Shown here: piece after piece, positions 7,715 through 15,114 of the stretch | Numbering within the stretch: position 1 is the first letter of the stretch | Layout of the letters: each line of letters starts with the position of its first letter | From: an uncultured Lachnospiraceae bacterium | GTDB taxonomy: Bacteria; Bacillota_A; Clostridia; Lachnospirales; Lachnospiraceae | Direction of reading: 5' to 3' | DNA length: 20,820 nucleotides | Assembly: GCA_910585355.1 (NCBI GenBank) | Contig: CAJUDN010000012.1 | Coordinates: forward strand, 1-20,820 | Notes under the pieces: model-generated | The model's database searches: none | The model's input: the letters and a program-made list of their open reading frames with translations, nothing else | What the model was told of the DNA's origin: nothing | Position numbers and translations under genes: made by a program

Positions 7715-7835
7715 CAAACGATTATACAAACAAAAATGTACGAAAAAGCATAGGAACGGCAGAGAAAATCCAAACATATGTCGTAAGTTACGGCGCAGGA
7801 CGTACAAAAAAACTGAAAAGAGGAGGGGAAAGAAA

Positions 7836-9335
7836 GTGGGAAGAGAAGTCGTATTGAGAGCTGAAAAGATCAACAAATCGTTTCCGGGCGTCAAAGTGCT
7901 GTCGGATGTGAGCTTTGATCTTGAAAAGGGCGAAGTACATATTCTCCTTGGAGAAAACGGCGCAGGGAAGTCGACGCTGATGAAAATTTTTTCCGGCCTG
8001 TACAGCGTGGATTCGGGAAATATTTATGTGAATGGAGAAAAGGTTGCGATACGAAATACCAAGGATTCCCAAAACCTGGGAATTTCCATTATCTATCAGG
8101 AGTTCGATCTCGTGCCATATCTGACAGTGGCCCAGAACATTTTCCTTGGAAGGGAGCCGTTAAAGAAAAACGGAAGTATCGATCAGGCGGAAATGAAGAA
8201 GAAATCCCGGGAATATCTGGAATTTTTGAGGGCCAACGTGGATGTGGATGCGAAGATCTTTACGCTGGGAGTGGCCCAGCAGCAGCTGGTCGAGGTGGCA
8301 AAGGCGCTGTCCCAGGACGCAAAAATCCTGATTATGGATGAACCGACGGCAACCCTGAGCGACAGCGAGATCGAGAGACTGTTTGAAACCATAAGGCGCC
8401 TGCAGCAGAGCGGCGTTTCCATCATTTATATTTCCCATCGTCTTCAGGAGTTAAAACAGATCGGTACGAGAGTGACGGTTTTGCGCGACGGCATGACGAT
8501 TTGTACAGAGGATATTCAGGAAATCAGCATGGACGAGCTGGTCCACCGGATGGTCGGACGCGAGGTATCCCAGGAACGTGTCAGACTGGAAAATACGGCC
8601 CGGGAAGAGGTTGCCTTAAGGGTCAGCCATCTGAACCGGAAGAATGTATTAAAGGACGTATCCATCGAAGTCCATAAGGGTGAAATCGTAGCTCTGGCCG
8701 GCCTTGTCGGCGCCGGCCGTACGGAGCTGGTCCACGCGGTCTTCGGTATTGATAAAATCGACAGCGGAGAAATCGAAATTTCAGGAAAGAAAATGGAAAA
8801 ACCCACGCCGGGGAAATGTGTTAAGAGCGGCCTTGGGCTCCTGCCGGAAAGCAGAAAGGAAAATGGTTTATCCCTGACTTTGCCGATCTTCCAGAATACT
8901 TCCCAGGCTGCCATGGAAAAGATCACGAAAAGAGGGATCCTGAATCTGAAAAAGGAACGGCAGGTGGCTGAGAAGTATATCAAACAGCTAAACATCATCT
9001 GCACCGGCCCGGAACTGGAACCTTTGTATATGTCCGGAGGAAACCAGCAGAAGGTGGTTATCGGAAAGTGGCTGTTTACAAAATCCGATGTGCTGATTTT
9101 CGATGAACCCACAAGAGGCATTGATGTGGGAGCCAGAGAGGAGATTTACCATATCATCGACAATCTGGCAAGGGAAGGCGCCGCGATTCTGGTGATTTCC
9201 TCCGACCTTCCGGAGGTGTTAACGATTTCCGACCGTATCTATGTGATGCGGGAGGGACGGATCGCAGGGGAGATCAATTACGAAGATGCAAGCCAGGAGC
9301 TGATCATGAGCTATGCTTCAGGAGGTAGAGAATGA
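7836..9335 (+). CDS. CUT2 (ribose-type) sugar ABC transporter ATP-binding protein
   Basis: This encodes a 499-residue double-ATPase subunit of the RbsA/MglA/AraG type. The first half has Walker A GENGAGKST (39-47), the AQQQ-type signature and Walker B ILIMDEPTATLS. The second half has the degenerate Walker A GLVGAGRTEL usual for this family, the signature SGGNQQKV and FDEPTRGIDVG. The start is GTG 7836, preceded by AGGAGGGG at the right distance. The frame stays open upstream, but that stretch is a lysine/arginine-rich leader covering the promoter and operator, so it is not coding. The stop overlaps the next gene's ATG (ATGA). It powers import together with the two permeases and the binding protein that follow. 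Confidence 0.95.
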   Translation: MGREVVLRAEKINKSFPGVKVLSDVSFDLEKGEVHILLGENGAGKSTLMKIFSGLYSVDSGNIYVNGEKVAIRNTKDSQNLGISIIYQEFDLVPYLTVAQNIFLGREPLKKNGSIDQAEMKKKSREYLEFLRANVDVDAKIFTLGVAQQQLVEVAKALSQDAKILIMDEPTATLSDSEIERLFETIRRLQQSGVSIIYISHRLQELKQIGTRVTVLRDGMTICTEDIQEISMDELVHRMVGREVSQERVRLENTAREEVALRVSHLNRKNVLKDVSIEVHKGEIVALAGLVGAGRTELVHAVFGIDKIDSGEIEISGKKMEKPTPGKCVKSGLGLLPESRKENGLSLTLPIFQNTSQAAMEKITKRGILNLKKERQVAEKYIKQLNIICTGPELEPLYMSGGNQQKVVIGKWLFTKSDVLIFDEPTRGIDVGAREEIYHIIDNLAREGAAILVISSDLPEVLTISDRIYVMREGRIAGEINYEDASQELIMSYASGGRE

Positions 9336-10273
9336 AACTAAAATCCAGTCTTTTAAAGAAATTACCGTCCAGCGGCGCCATATACGGGATTATTCTGTTC
9401 GTGCTGTGCTTTTCTCTGGTAATTCCCAACTATTTTACGCTCCATAATATTTCCAATATCGCAAGACAGTCCGCAGTACTCTGCTTCATTTCCATGTGCT
9501 CCTGTCTGGCGATCCTGACGAACCAGACAGACTTATCCTGCGGCGCCATTTCAAGCTTTGCGGCCTGTGTGGCAGCCAAAGCCATGAACGGAGGCTGTTA
9601 CGTTCTTGTTGGATGCCTCATCGGACTTCTGGCGGCATTAGCAATCGGGGCCATCAACGGGGTCCTGGCAGGATACACGGAAATTCCTACCTTTATTATC
9701 ACGCTGGCGACCATGAATATCGCGGAGAGCCTTGGCATGGTGCTCCAGGGAGGCACGATTCATATTCCCTATGAAAATTTCAAGCTGCTCAGCGAAGGAA
9801 ACATACTCTATATCCCGATTCCGGCGCTTCTGGTGGCGGCTCTCTATATCGCCATGAACTACATTCTGAAACATCGCAAGTACGGCACATATCTTTACGC
9901 GGTGGGCGGCAAGGAGGATGCGGCGTGGACCTCCGGAATCAATGTAAAGAGAATGAAGCTCAGCGTTTACCTGATCAATGCGGTTCTGGCCGCCTGCGCC
10001 GGCTTTATCTATGCGGCGCGTTTAAGCGCAGCCAACCCGTCCCAGGGAAACGGACTTGAATTAAACGGTATCTGCGCGGCGGTCCTTGGCGGTATCGTCC
10101 TGGGAGGCGGAAGAGGAAACGTATTCGGAGCGCTCCTTGGAGCGATTGCGATCAGTATCTTAAGAAACGGCATGAACATGCTGGGCTTCCGGATCCTCAC
10201 GCAGATGATGGTCATCGGATTTATCCTCATTGTGATCCTGGCCCTGGATGTTGCGAAAAAGGAGGCAAAGTGA
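9332..10273 (+). CDS. CUT2 sugar ABC transporter permease, first subunit
   Basis: This 313-residue, highly hydrophobic protein of the RbsC/BPD_transp_2 family has about 8-10 membrane segments. Family features visible are the N-terminal hydrophobic helix with VIPNYFTLHNISNIARQSA, the TNQTDLSCGAISSF segment and the AAVLGGIVLGGGRGNVFGAL motif near the C-terminus. Its ATG overlaps the ATPase stop by four bases, so translation is coupled. It is clearly different in sequence from the second permease, which implies a heterodimeric channel as in Lsr- or rhamnose-type systems. The substrate is not identifiable from the permease alone. Confidence 0.93.
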   Translation: MKLKSSLLKKLPSSGAIYGIILFVLCFSLVIPNYFTLHNISNIARQSAVLCFISMCSCLAILTNQTDLSCGAISSFAACVAAKAMNGGCYVLVGCLIGLLAALAIGAINGVLAGYTEIPTFIITLATMNIAESLGMVLQGGTIHIPYENFKLLSEGNILYIPIPALLVAALYIAMNYILKHRKYGTYLYAVGGKEDAAWTSGINVKRMKLSVYLINAVLAACAGFIYAARLSAANPSQGNGLELNGICAAVLGGIVLGGGRGNVFGALLGAIAISILRNGMNMLGFRILTQMMVIGFILIVILALDVAKKEAK

Positions 10274-11226
10274 TGAAGGGGAAAGATTTTTTAATGAAAT
10301 ATTCCAGAATTGTGATTCTGGTCCTGATCATGGCAGGCGTATCCATCGCATCACCGGATTTTTTAAAACCTTCCAACCTTCTCAATGTGGCGAGACAGTC
10401 TTCCATGCTTCTTATTATGTCCCTTGGAATGACATGCGCCATGCTTCTTGGACGAGGTGTGGACATGTCCATCGGCGCGACGCTTTCTCTCACTTCTTGT
10501 GTGGCAGCCGGATTTTTAAGAAGCAATGATACTGTGGGAAGCGTTCTGATCGGCATTGTGATTGCTCTGGTAATTGGAATGTTTATCGGCCTCATCAACG
10601 GCGTGCTGATCTCTTATCTTCACCTTCCGGCAATCCTGGTTACATACGGCGTCCGCGAGATCATCCGAAGCGTGGCTTTCTTCTATATGGACGGAGACAT
10701 CATCAGCGGATTCCATAAGTTCGTTATGTTCATGGGCTCCGGATTCGCTTTCGGCGCGATCCCCACGCAGATCATCATCGCCCTTGTGCTGACGGCGGCG
10801 ACAGCATGGATGTTAAAGCATACCAGAATGGGGCGTGAGCTCTATGTGGTGGGCGCCAATCCCAGCGCGGCCAAATTTTCAGGACTGAAGGCAGAAAAAT
10901 CCGTGATCCTGGGCTTTGTCCTTTCGGGAGCGCTGGCGGCTCTTGCGGGAATCGCTTATCTCGGGAGGCTCGGCGCGGCGGAGGCGGAGATCGGAAACCA
11001 GTTCCATTTTCAGTGCGTCAGCGCCGTGGCCATCGGAGGCATCTCCTTTGCGGGCGGCGCAGGAAGCGCATGGGGCGCTGTGATCGGCGCTTTGATCTTA
11101 AATATCCTGATCAACGGTATGAACCTTTTAAATATTTCTTCTTACTGGCAGGGAACCGTAAACGGCGTCATCATTATCATTGCCGTTCTTCTGGATTATG
11201 TGGTGAGAAAGAAACAGACGAAGTAA
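10273..11226 (+). CDS. CUT2 sugar ABC transporter permease, second subunit
   Basis: This 317-residue RbsC/BPD_transp_2-family membrane protein includes the LGRGVDMSIGATLSL segment and the family motif VAIGGISFAGGAGSAWGAV. ATG 10273 is chosen over the in-frame GTG 10270 because GGAGG at 10261-10265 is 7 bases before the ATG but only 4 before the GTG; the ATG overlaps the preceding stop by one base. It should pair with the first permease. About 240 bases of repeat DNA separate it from the binding-protein gene. That spacing may allow the binding protein to be made at a different level. Confidence 0.93.
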   Translation: MKGKDFLMKYSRIVILVLIMAGVSIASPDFLKPSNLLNVARQSSMLLIMSLGMTCAMLLGRGVDMSIGATLSLTSCVAAGFLRSNDTVGSVLIGIVIALVIGMFIGLINGVLISYLHLPAILVTYGVREIIRSVAFFYMDGDIISGFHKFVMFMGSGFAFGAIPTQIIIALVLTAATAWMLKHTRMGRELYVVGANPSAAKFSGLKAEKSVILGFVLSGALAALAGIAYLGRLGAAEAEIGNQFHFQCVSAVAIGGISFAGGAGSAWGAVIGALILNILINGMNLLNISSYWQGTVNGVIIIIAVLLDYVVRKKQTK

Positions 11227-11228
11227 TC

Positions 11229-11440
11229 CTGCAAACTGCGACACACATCTGACAAAAAGCAATTTTTGTAACAGTTCAGCCATGCGAAGATTTCGGGTAA
11301 AAAACGCGTTGAAAACTTGTTTTCATAAGCATTTTTTATCCAAAATCTTCATAAGGCGGACGCCGCATGCTTCTTGTCCGCGGTACGCGGGCAAGAAGAT
11401 GCAAGGATGAACTGTTACCAATTTTTAAACACGTTCTAAA
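11229..11440 (+). repeat. Repeat family A, copy C, split by a nested insertion
   Basis: The flanks 11229-11267 and 11419-11440 join into a sequence matching the right arm of the 29-194 element: caaactg, gac-cacatctgac, aaag-aattttt, aaacacg--ctaaaa. The 151 bases between them are a separate element inserted within the aatttt part. Copy A therefore gives the uninterrupted form of the site within the same window. Confidence 0.75.
11268..11418. mobile_element. 151-bp MITE with GTAA ends and 8-bp target duplication (IS66-like)
   Basis: The ends are perfect 11-bp inverted repeats (gtaacagttca / tgaactgttac), extending to 13 of 14. They are flanked on both sides by the same 8 bases, caattttt (11260-11267 and 11419-11426). 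Ends starting GTAA with an 8-bp duplication are the known hallmark of the IS66 family. No transposase is inside, so it would be moved in trans. It contains two strong hairpins: 11282-11352 (arms around gaagatt / aatcttc) and 11365-11402 (arms gcatgcttcttg / caagaagatgc). Confidence 0.78.
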
Positions 11441-11468
11441 AAAAATAAAATTATTGGAGGAAAAAATT

Positions 11469-12482
11469 ATGATGAAGAAAACAGCATTAACCATGGCGGC
11501 AATTCTTACGGCAGCAGCCGTAATGACGGGATGTACCTCAAGCGCGCCAACCGCGACGGCGTCCTCTGCAGCGGCAGGCAGTGATACCGCGGCGGCGTCA
11601 TCCGGCGAATCTTATAAGATCGGCGTATTCACAAAGGACAGCACCACCGCATTCTGGCGTTATGTGGTCCAGGGCGCTATGGCAAAGGGAGAAGAGCTGG
11701 GCGTTGAAGTGATCGAGTACGCGCCGGCTTCCTATACGGACTCCGCAGGACAGTTATCTATGGTCGAGGACTCCATCTCCGCAGGAGTGGACGCCATCTG
11801 TATCGCGTCCTGTGACAGCACCGCCATTGTTCCGGCGCTGGAAAAGGCGACGGCAGCAGGGATTCCGGTCGTTATATTCAACACTCTGGTTCCGGATTTT
11901 AAGGACAATATCACATTCGTCGGCGTTGATAACTACGATGCCAGCTACCGTGTAACCGAGGAACTTATCAAAGCTCATGACGGCAAGGGAAATCTTGTTA
12001 TCCTGGAAGGGGATCCGGCAGGCTATCAGAACATTGAGCGTACCCGTGCCGTGACCGATTTGGCGGAGAAGTATCCGGATGTGAACATCATCACCCGTCA
12101 GCCGGGCTATGCAAACAGAGAGAAATCCATGAACGCGATGGAAAATATTTTACAGGCTTACAGCGATATTGATATGGTATGGGCCATCAACGACGTGGCA
12201 GCCATGGGCTGCGTACAGGCAATCGAAGGCGCGGGCCGCACCGGCATTGATGTTATCGGTATCGACGGCACTCCGGAGGGCGCAACCGCGGCCAAGGACG
12301 GCAGACTGAAATTTACCATTGACCAGGGACCGTTCGATCAGGGCGCCATGTCCGTCCAGGCCGCTGTGGATTACTTAAACGGCAAGGAGATCGAGGAGAA
12401 CTACGCAACAGGCGGAACCATCGTGGGCACAGACAATGCGGATGCGTTTTTACAGGAGTTTTATCCTGATTTTAATAAGTAA
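11469..12482 (+). CDS. Sugar-type ABC transporter substrate-binding lipoprotein
   Basis: This 337-residue peripl_BP_4 (ribose-binding-like) protein captures the substrate outside the cell and delivers it to the two permeases. Residues 1-21 form a signal peptide with a short basic start and hydrophobic core, ending in a lipobox MTGC with the lipid-anchored cysteine C22. A Ser/Ala/Thr-rich linker (about 23-48) follows, then the binding fold from YKIGVFTKDSTTAFW. The family blocks IPVVIFNT, FVGVDNYDA and VIGIDGTPEG are seen. ATG 11469 follows TTGGAGG by 8 bases; a longer frame upstream runs through the repeat and is not coding. The gene is preceded by the hairpin-rich element, which may influence its mRNA level or stability. 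Confidence 0.94.
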   Translation: MMKKTALTMAAILTAAAVMTGCTSSAPTATASSAAAGSDTAAASSGESYKIGVFTKDSTTAFWRYVVQGAMAKGEELGVEVIEYAPASYTDSAGQLSMVEDSISAGVDAICIASCDSTAIVPALEKATAAGIPVVIFNTLVPDFKDNITFVGVDNYDASYRVTEELIKAHDGKGNLVILEGDPAGYQNIERTRAVTDLAEKYPDVNIITRQPGYANREKSMNAMENILQAYSDIDMVWAINDVAAMGCVQAIEGAGRTGIDVIGIDGTPEGATAAKDGRLKFTIDQGPFDQGAMSVQAAVDYLNGKEIEENYATGGTIVGTDNADAFLQEFYPDFNK

Positions 12483-12673
12483 TGGCAATTTGGAAAGTGG
12501 CAGTCTGGAAAATAACAACCTGAAAAATGACGGTCTGTAAATGGAGGCCTGAAAAATAACAGTCTGTAAATAACGGCCTGAGAAATGACAGCGTGTAAAT
12601 GGCGGTCTAAAAAATAACAGCCTGAAAAATGGCGGCTTGTAAAATGACAACCTGTAAATGGCAGTCTGAAAAA
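12483..12673 (+). repeat. Degenerate 14/15-bp tandem array, 13 units
   Basis: Beginning directly after the binding-protein stop, the DNA is built of 13 consecutive units of the form T-R-R-C-R-R-Y-C-T-G-W-A-A-A-(A). Examples are tggcagtctggaaaa (12498), taacaacctgaaaaa (12513), tgacggtctgtaaa (12528), taacagtctgtaaa (12557) and taacagcctgaaaaa (12615). Units ending TGTAAA are usually 14 long and those ending TGAAAAA are 15. The last unit runs into the AAAAGGAG ribosome binding site of the next gene. It has no convincing coding capacity on either strand. Confidence 0.85.
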
Positions 12674-12685
12674 AGGAGAATGATT

Positions 12686-13786
12686 ATGGAACATACAAGG
12701 AATTTGAATGATGTACTAATTCAATTTGGAAAGTACCAGGATGAGGCAAGAAAGGTTTTAAATCCTTCCTGCCATGTGTGCAAGGTCTGCAACGGACGGG
12801 CCTGCGCCGGAAGATATACCAACTCTCTGGAGTTTGGAGCCAAGGGAAATAATAACGGTTTTATCCATGCGTATGACGCGCTAAAGGACATTAAGATCGA
12901 GCTGGACGTGATCCACGACGATTATGATCCGGATATATCCATCGAGCTGTTCGGCCATCATTTCGACCTCCCGGTTTTCGCCTCCCCGATTGCGAAGATC
13001 CTGACAGATTATGAGTTTAAGAGTCCGTTCTTTAACAACAATGGCGCTTATGCGGACGCTCTCATCAAGGGCTGCTATGAGGCGGGCGGAATGGCATGGC
13101 TCGGAGATAACAAGGAGGAGGGATATTTCCCGGGTCAGATCGCGCCGATAAAGGAAGCAGACGGCGTCGGCGTTCCGACGATAAAACCCTGGGCGGACAG
13201 AAATGAATTCTGGAAGCGTGTGAAATGGTGCCAGGAGGTGGGCGCCATGGCGATCGCCACAGATCTGGATGCCATTGGGCTGGGATACCAGTATTCCGGC
13301 AAGGTGGGCTCTAAAAATGAAGGCGTATGCGCGAGAAATGTGGAAGAACTTAAGGAATTTGTCCAGGCTGTGGACGTGCCTGTGGTCATCAAGGGCATTA
13401 TGTCCGTAAAGGCAGCAGTAAAGGCGGCTAAAACAGGCGCTTACGGCATCCTGATCTCCAACCACGGCGGAAATGTGGTGGAAAACAGCATGGCCCCCTG
13501 CGACGTGGTTGCCGATATCCGGAAAGAGCTGGGCAGTTCTATTAAGATATTCGCGGACGGCGGCGTGAGAAGCGGCGAGGATGTGTTCAAGATGTTGGCG
13601 CTTGGCGCAGACGCGGTAGGGATCGGACGTCCTTATGTGGTGGCTGTTTACGGCGGCGGAAAAGACGGCGCATCTATCTACACGCAGAAAATCTACTGGG
13701 AGCTGCAAAACATCATGCGTCTTGCCAACTGCCGTACCTTAAAGGATATCACGATGGATAAACTGGTTTTTCTGAATAAGAGATAG
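12686..13786 (+). CDS. FMN-dependent alpha-hydroxy-acid dehydrogenase family protein, active-site variant
   Basis: This 366-residue TIM-barrel flavoprotein belongs to the glycolate/lactate oxidase (FMN_dh) family. The N-terminus carries the four-cysteine motif C29-x2-C32-x2-C35-x4-C40 in SCHVCKVCNGRACAG, which I recognise from clostridial members and which could bind metal or an Fe-S cluster. The FMN core is visible: VVIKGIMSVKAA, the catalytic-base histidine H260 in ISNHGG, IFADGGVRSGEDVFKML and GADAVGIGRPYV. The arginine that follows HG[GA] in classic members and binds the substrate carboxylate is N263 here. ATG 12686 has AGGAG 7 bases upstream; the longer frame runs into the tandem array. 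Position in the operon suggests oxidation of the imported compound or a derivative. Confidence 0.88.
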   Translation: MEHTRNLNDVLIQFGKYQDEARKVLNPSCHVCKVCNGRACAGRYTNSLEFGAKGNNNGFIHAYDALKDIKIELDVIHDDYDPDISIELFGHHFDLPVFASPIAKILTDYEFKSPFFNNNGAYADALIKGCYEAGGMAWLGDNKEEGYFPGQIAPIKEADGVGVPTIKPWADRNEFWKRVKWCQEVGAMAIATDLDAIGLGYQYSGKVGSKNEGVCARNVEELKEFVQAVDVPVVIKGIMSVKAAVKAAKTGAYGILISNHGGNVVENSMAPCDVVADIRKELGSSIKIFADGGVRSGEDVFKMLALGADAVGIGRPYVVAVYGGGKDGASIYTQKIYWELQNIMRLANCRTLKDITMDKLVFLNKR

Positions 13787-13797
13787 GAAGGAACGAT

Positions 13798-14184
13798 ATG
13801 AAGTACGAGGATAACATCACCGGTCTGGCCCATATCGGGATTCCCACGGAGGATATGGAAGCCAGCAGGCAGTTCTTTGAAACAATAGGGTTTACTCTGT
13901 CAGAGGATTTTCTCCAGCCCAATGGCCGGCCGGTGGTTTTTCTCGGCCTTGGGAATGTGGTGCTGGAGGTCTATGAGGCGGAAGCGGCAAAAAAAGCGGG
14001 AGCTATTGATCATGTGGCTCTTTCCGTCCGGGATATCACGGCGGTATTTGACAGGATGAAAAAACTTGGATATGAGGCGCTGGAGGGAGAGGTAAAGCTC
14101 CTTGATTTCGGTAAAAGGCGGGTACGTTACTTTACCATATCAGGGCCCGGCAAAGAAAAGATTGAGTTCAGCCAGTCTGTGTAA
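13798..14184 (+). CDS. VOC (glyoxalase/epimerase-fold) metalloprotein
   Basis: This 128-residue, two-module VOC protein is comparable in length and layout to methylmalonyl-CoA epimerase and glyoxalase I. The four expected metal ligands are all present: H12 (LAHIGIPT), E57 (VVLEVYE), H72 (IDHVALSV) and E123 (KEKIEFSQ). It should therefore be catalytic rather than a resistance-type binding protein. It starts 12 bases after the FMN-enzyme gene with AAGGAA in front and ends about 55 bases before the AroE-like gene. An isomerase, epimerase or lyase step on the intermediate handled by its two oxidoreductase neighbours is the simplest guess. The exact reaction cannot be read from sequence. Confidence 0.88.
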   Translation: MKYEDNITGLAHIGIPTEDMEASRQFFETIGFTLSEDFLQPNGRPVVFLGLGNVVLEVYEAEAAKKAGAIDHVALSVRDITAVFDRMKKLGYEALEGEVKLLDFGKRRVRYFTISGPGKEKIEFSQSV

Positions 14185-14238
14185 ATATATATAACCGGCC
14201 GTACGCATGAAGTGCGGCGGGAAGGAAGGAAGAAAAAT

Positions 14239-15096
14239 ATGTCAAAATGTTATCGTTCAGAGCTTGTGGGAGCATTCGGATGCCCCATTGATGAGAATCC
14301 AACCGGCATTATGGAAGAAGCTGCATTCGCAGAAGAAGGGCTGGATTACCGGTATCTGACCGTGAAGGTGGAAAAGGATGATCTGGAAGATGCCATGAAG
14401 GCCGTAAAAGCATTTAATATGAAAGGAATCAATATCACGATCCCTCACAAGGTAAAAGTGCTGGATTACCTGGATGAACTCTCAGAGGCGGCCTCCATTA
14501 TCGGGGCGGTCAATATGATCGTCAATAAGGACGGAAAGCTTTATGGTGAGAATACGGACGGAAAGGGCTATCTGAAATCCGTTACGGATGCGGGCATTTC
14601 TGTAAAGGAAAAGACCATCACGGTTCTGGGAGCAGGCGGAGCGGCCCGCGCCATCAGTGTGGAATGTGCCCTGGCAGGCGCGAAGAAAATCTATATCGCC
14701 AACATCATCAGAGAGCAGGGCGAAGAGCTTGTGGAACTGATCCGGACAAAAACCAAAGCCGATGCGGAATTTATCATGTGGGATGAGGCCATCAATATTC
14801 CGGAAGATACGGAGATCCTCTCGAACGCCACCAGTGTGGGACTGTATCCCAATACAGATCAGAAGCCAAACATCAACTATGATACGGTCAAAGGTTCCAT
14901 GGCAGTCACCGACGTTATTTTTAATGATCCTCACAGCCTGTTTTTGCAGGAGGCAGAAAAGCGCGGGGCAAAGACCATTAACGGCCTGGGGATGCTGGTA
15001 AATCAGGGGGCGTTGAATTTTACCATGTGGACCGGCGTGAAGGCGCCCGTGGACGTGATGATGAACACACTGAAAAATGAATTTCATCTGGAATAA
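14239..15096 (+). CDS. Shikimate dehydrogenase (AroE) family oxidoreductase lacking the Ser-x-Ser substrate motif
   Basis: This 285-residue protein has the full AroE architecture: catalytic K71 (NITIPHKVKV), N92 (GAVNM), D107 (GENTDGKGYL), the Rossmann loop GAGGAAR (131-137), the NATSVGLYP block and GLGMLVNQGALNFTMWTG. In biosynthetic AroE two serines (S-x-S-P) near residue 15-20 hold the shikimate carboxylate. Here the same place reads CPIDENPTG, so both are gone. The usual NADP-binding NRT motif reads NII. ATG 14239 follows GAAGGAAGGA; a GTG 27 bases earlier in frame is less likely. As the last gene of the uptake operon it is probably a catabolic dehydrogenase for a shikimate- or quinate-like cyclic polyol, not the biosynthetic enzyme. 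Databases will probably name it aroE. Confidence 0.9.
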   Translation: MSKCYRSELVGAFGCPIDENPTGIMEEAAFAEEGLDYRYLTVKVEKDDLEDAMKAVKAFNMKGINITIPHKVKVLDYLDELSEAASIIGAVNMIVNKDGKLYGENTDGKGYLKSVTDAGISVKEKTITVLGAGGAARAISVECALAGAKKIYIANIIREQGEELVELIRTKTKADAEFIMWDEAINIPEDTEILSNATSVGLYPNTDQKPNINYDTVKGSMAVTDVIFNDPHSLFLQEAEKRGAKTINGLGMLVNQGALNFTMWTGVKAPVDVMMNTLKNEFHLE

Positions 15097-15114
15097 GCAG
15101 TCCTGCTTTGTCTG

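Noticed and set aside
7659..7835. In-frame upstream extension of the ATPase gene encoding a Lys/Arg-rich N-terminus
   Set aside because: It begins at the -35 box and covers the -10 box and operator. The strong AGGAGGGG before GTG 7836 marks the real start and gives the normal protein length.
11367..11468. N-terminal extension of the binding protein
   Set aside because: It runs through the MITE; the lipoprotein signal peptide begins at 11469 with a well-placed ribosome binding site.
12483..12673. Possible CRISPR array
   Set aside because: Units are contiguous 14/15-mers with no spacers, too short for CRISPR repeats, and no cas genes are nearby.
12461..12694. - strand open frames across the tandem array with Phe/Pro/His-rich translations
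   Set aside because: These are low-complexity products of the repeat unit and resemble no protein family.
14482..15114. Long - strand frame extending the Uma2-like segment through the AroE-like gene
   Set aside because: Beyond about 15115 the translation is antisense to a well-conserved enzyme and loses any Uma2 character.
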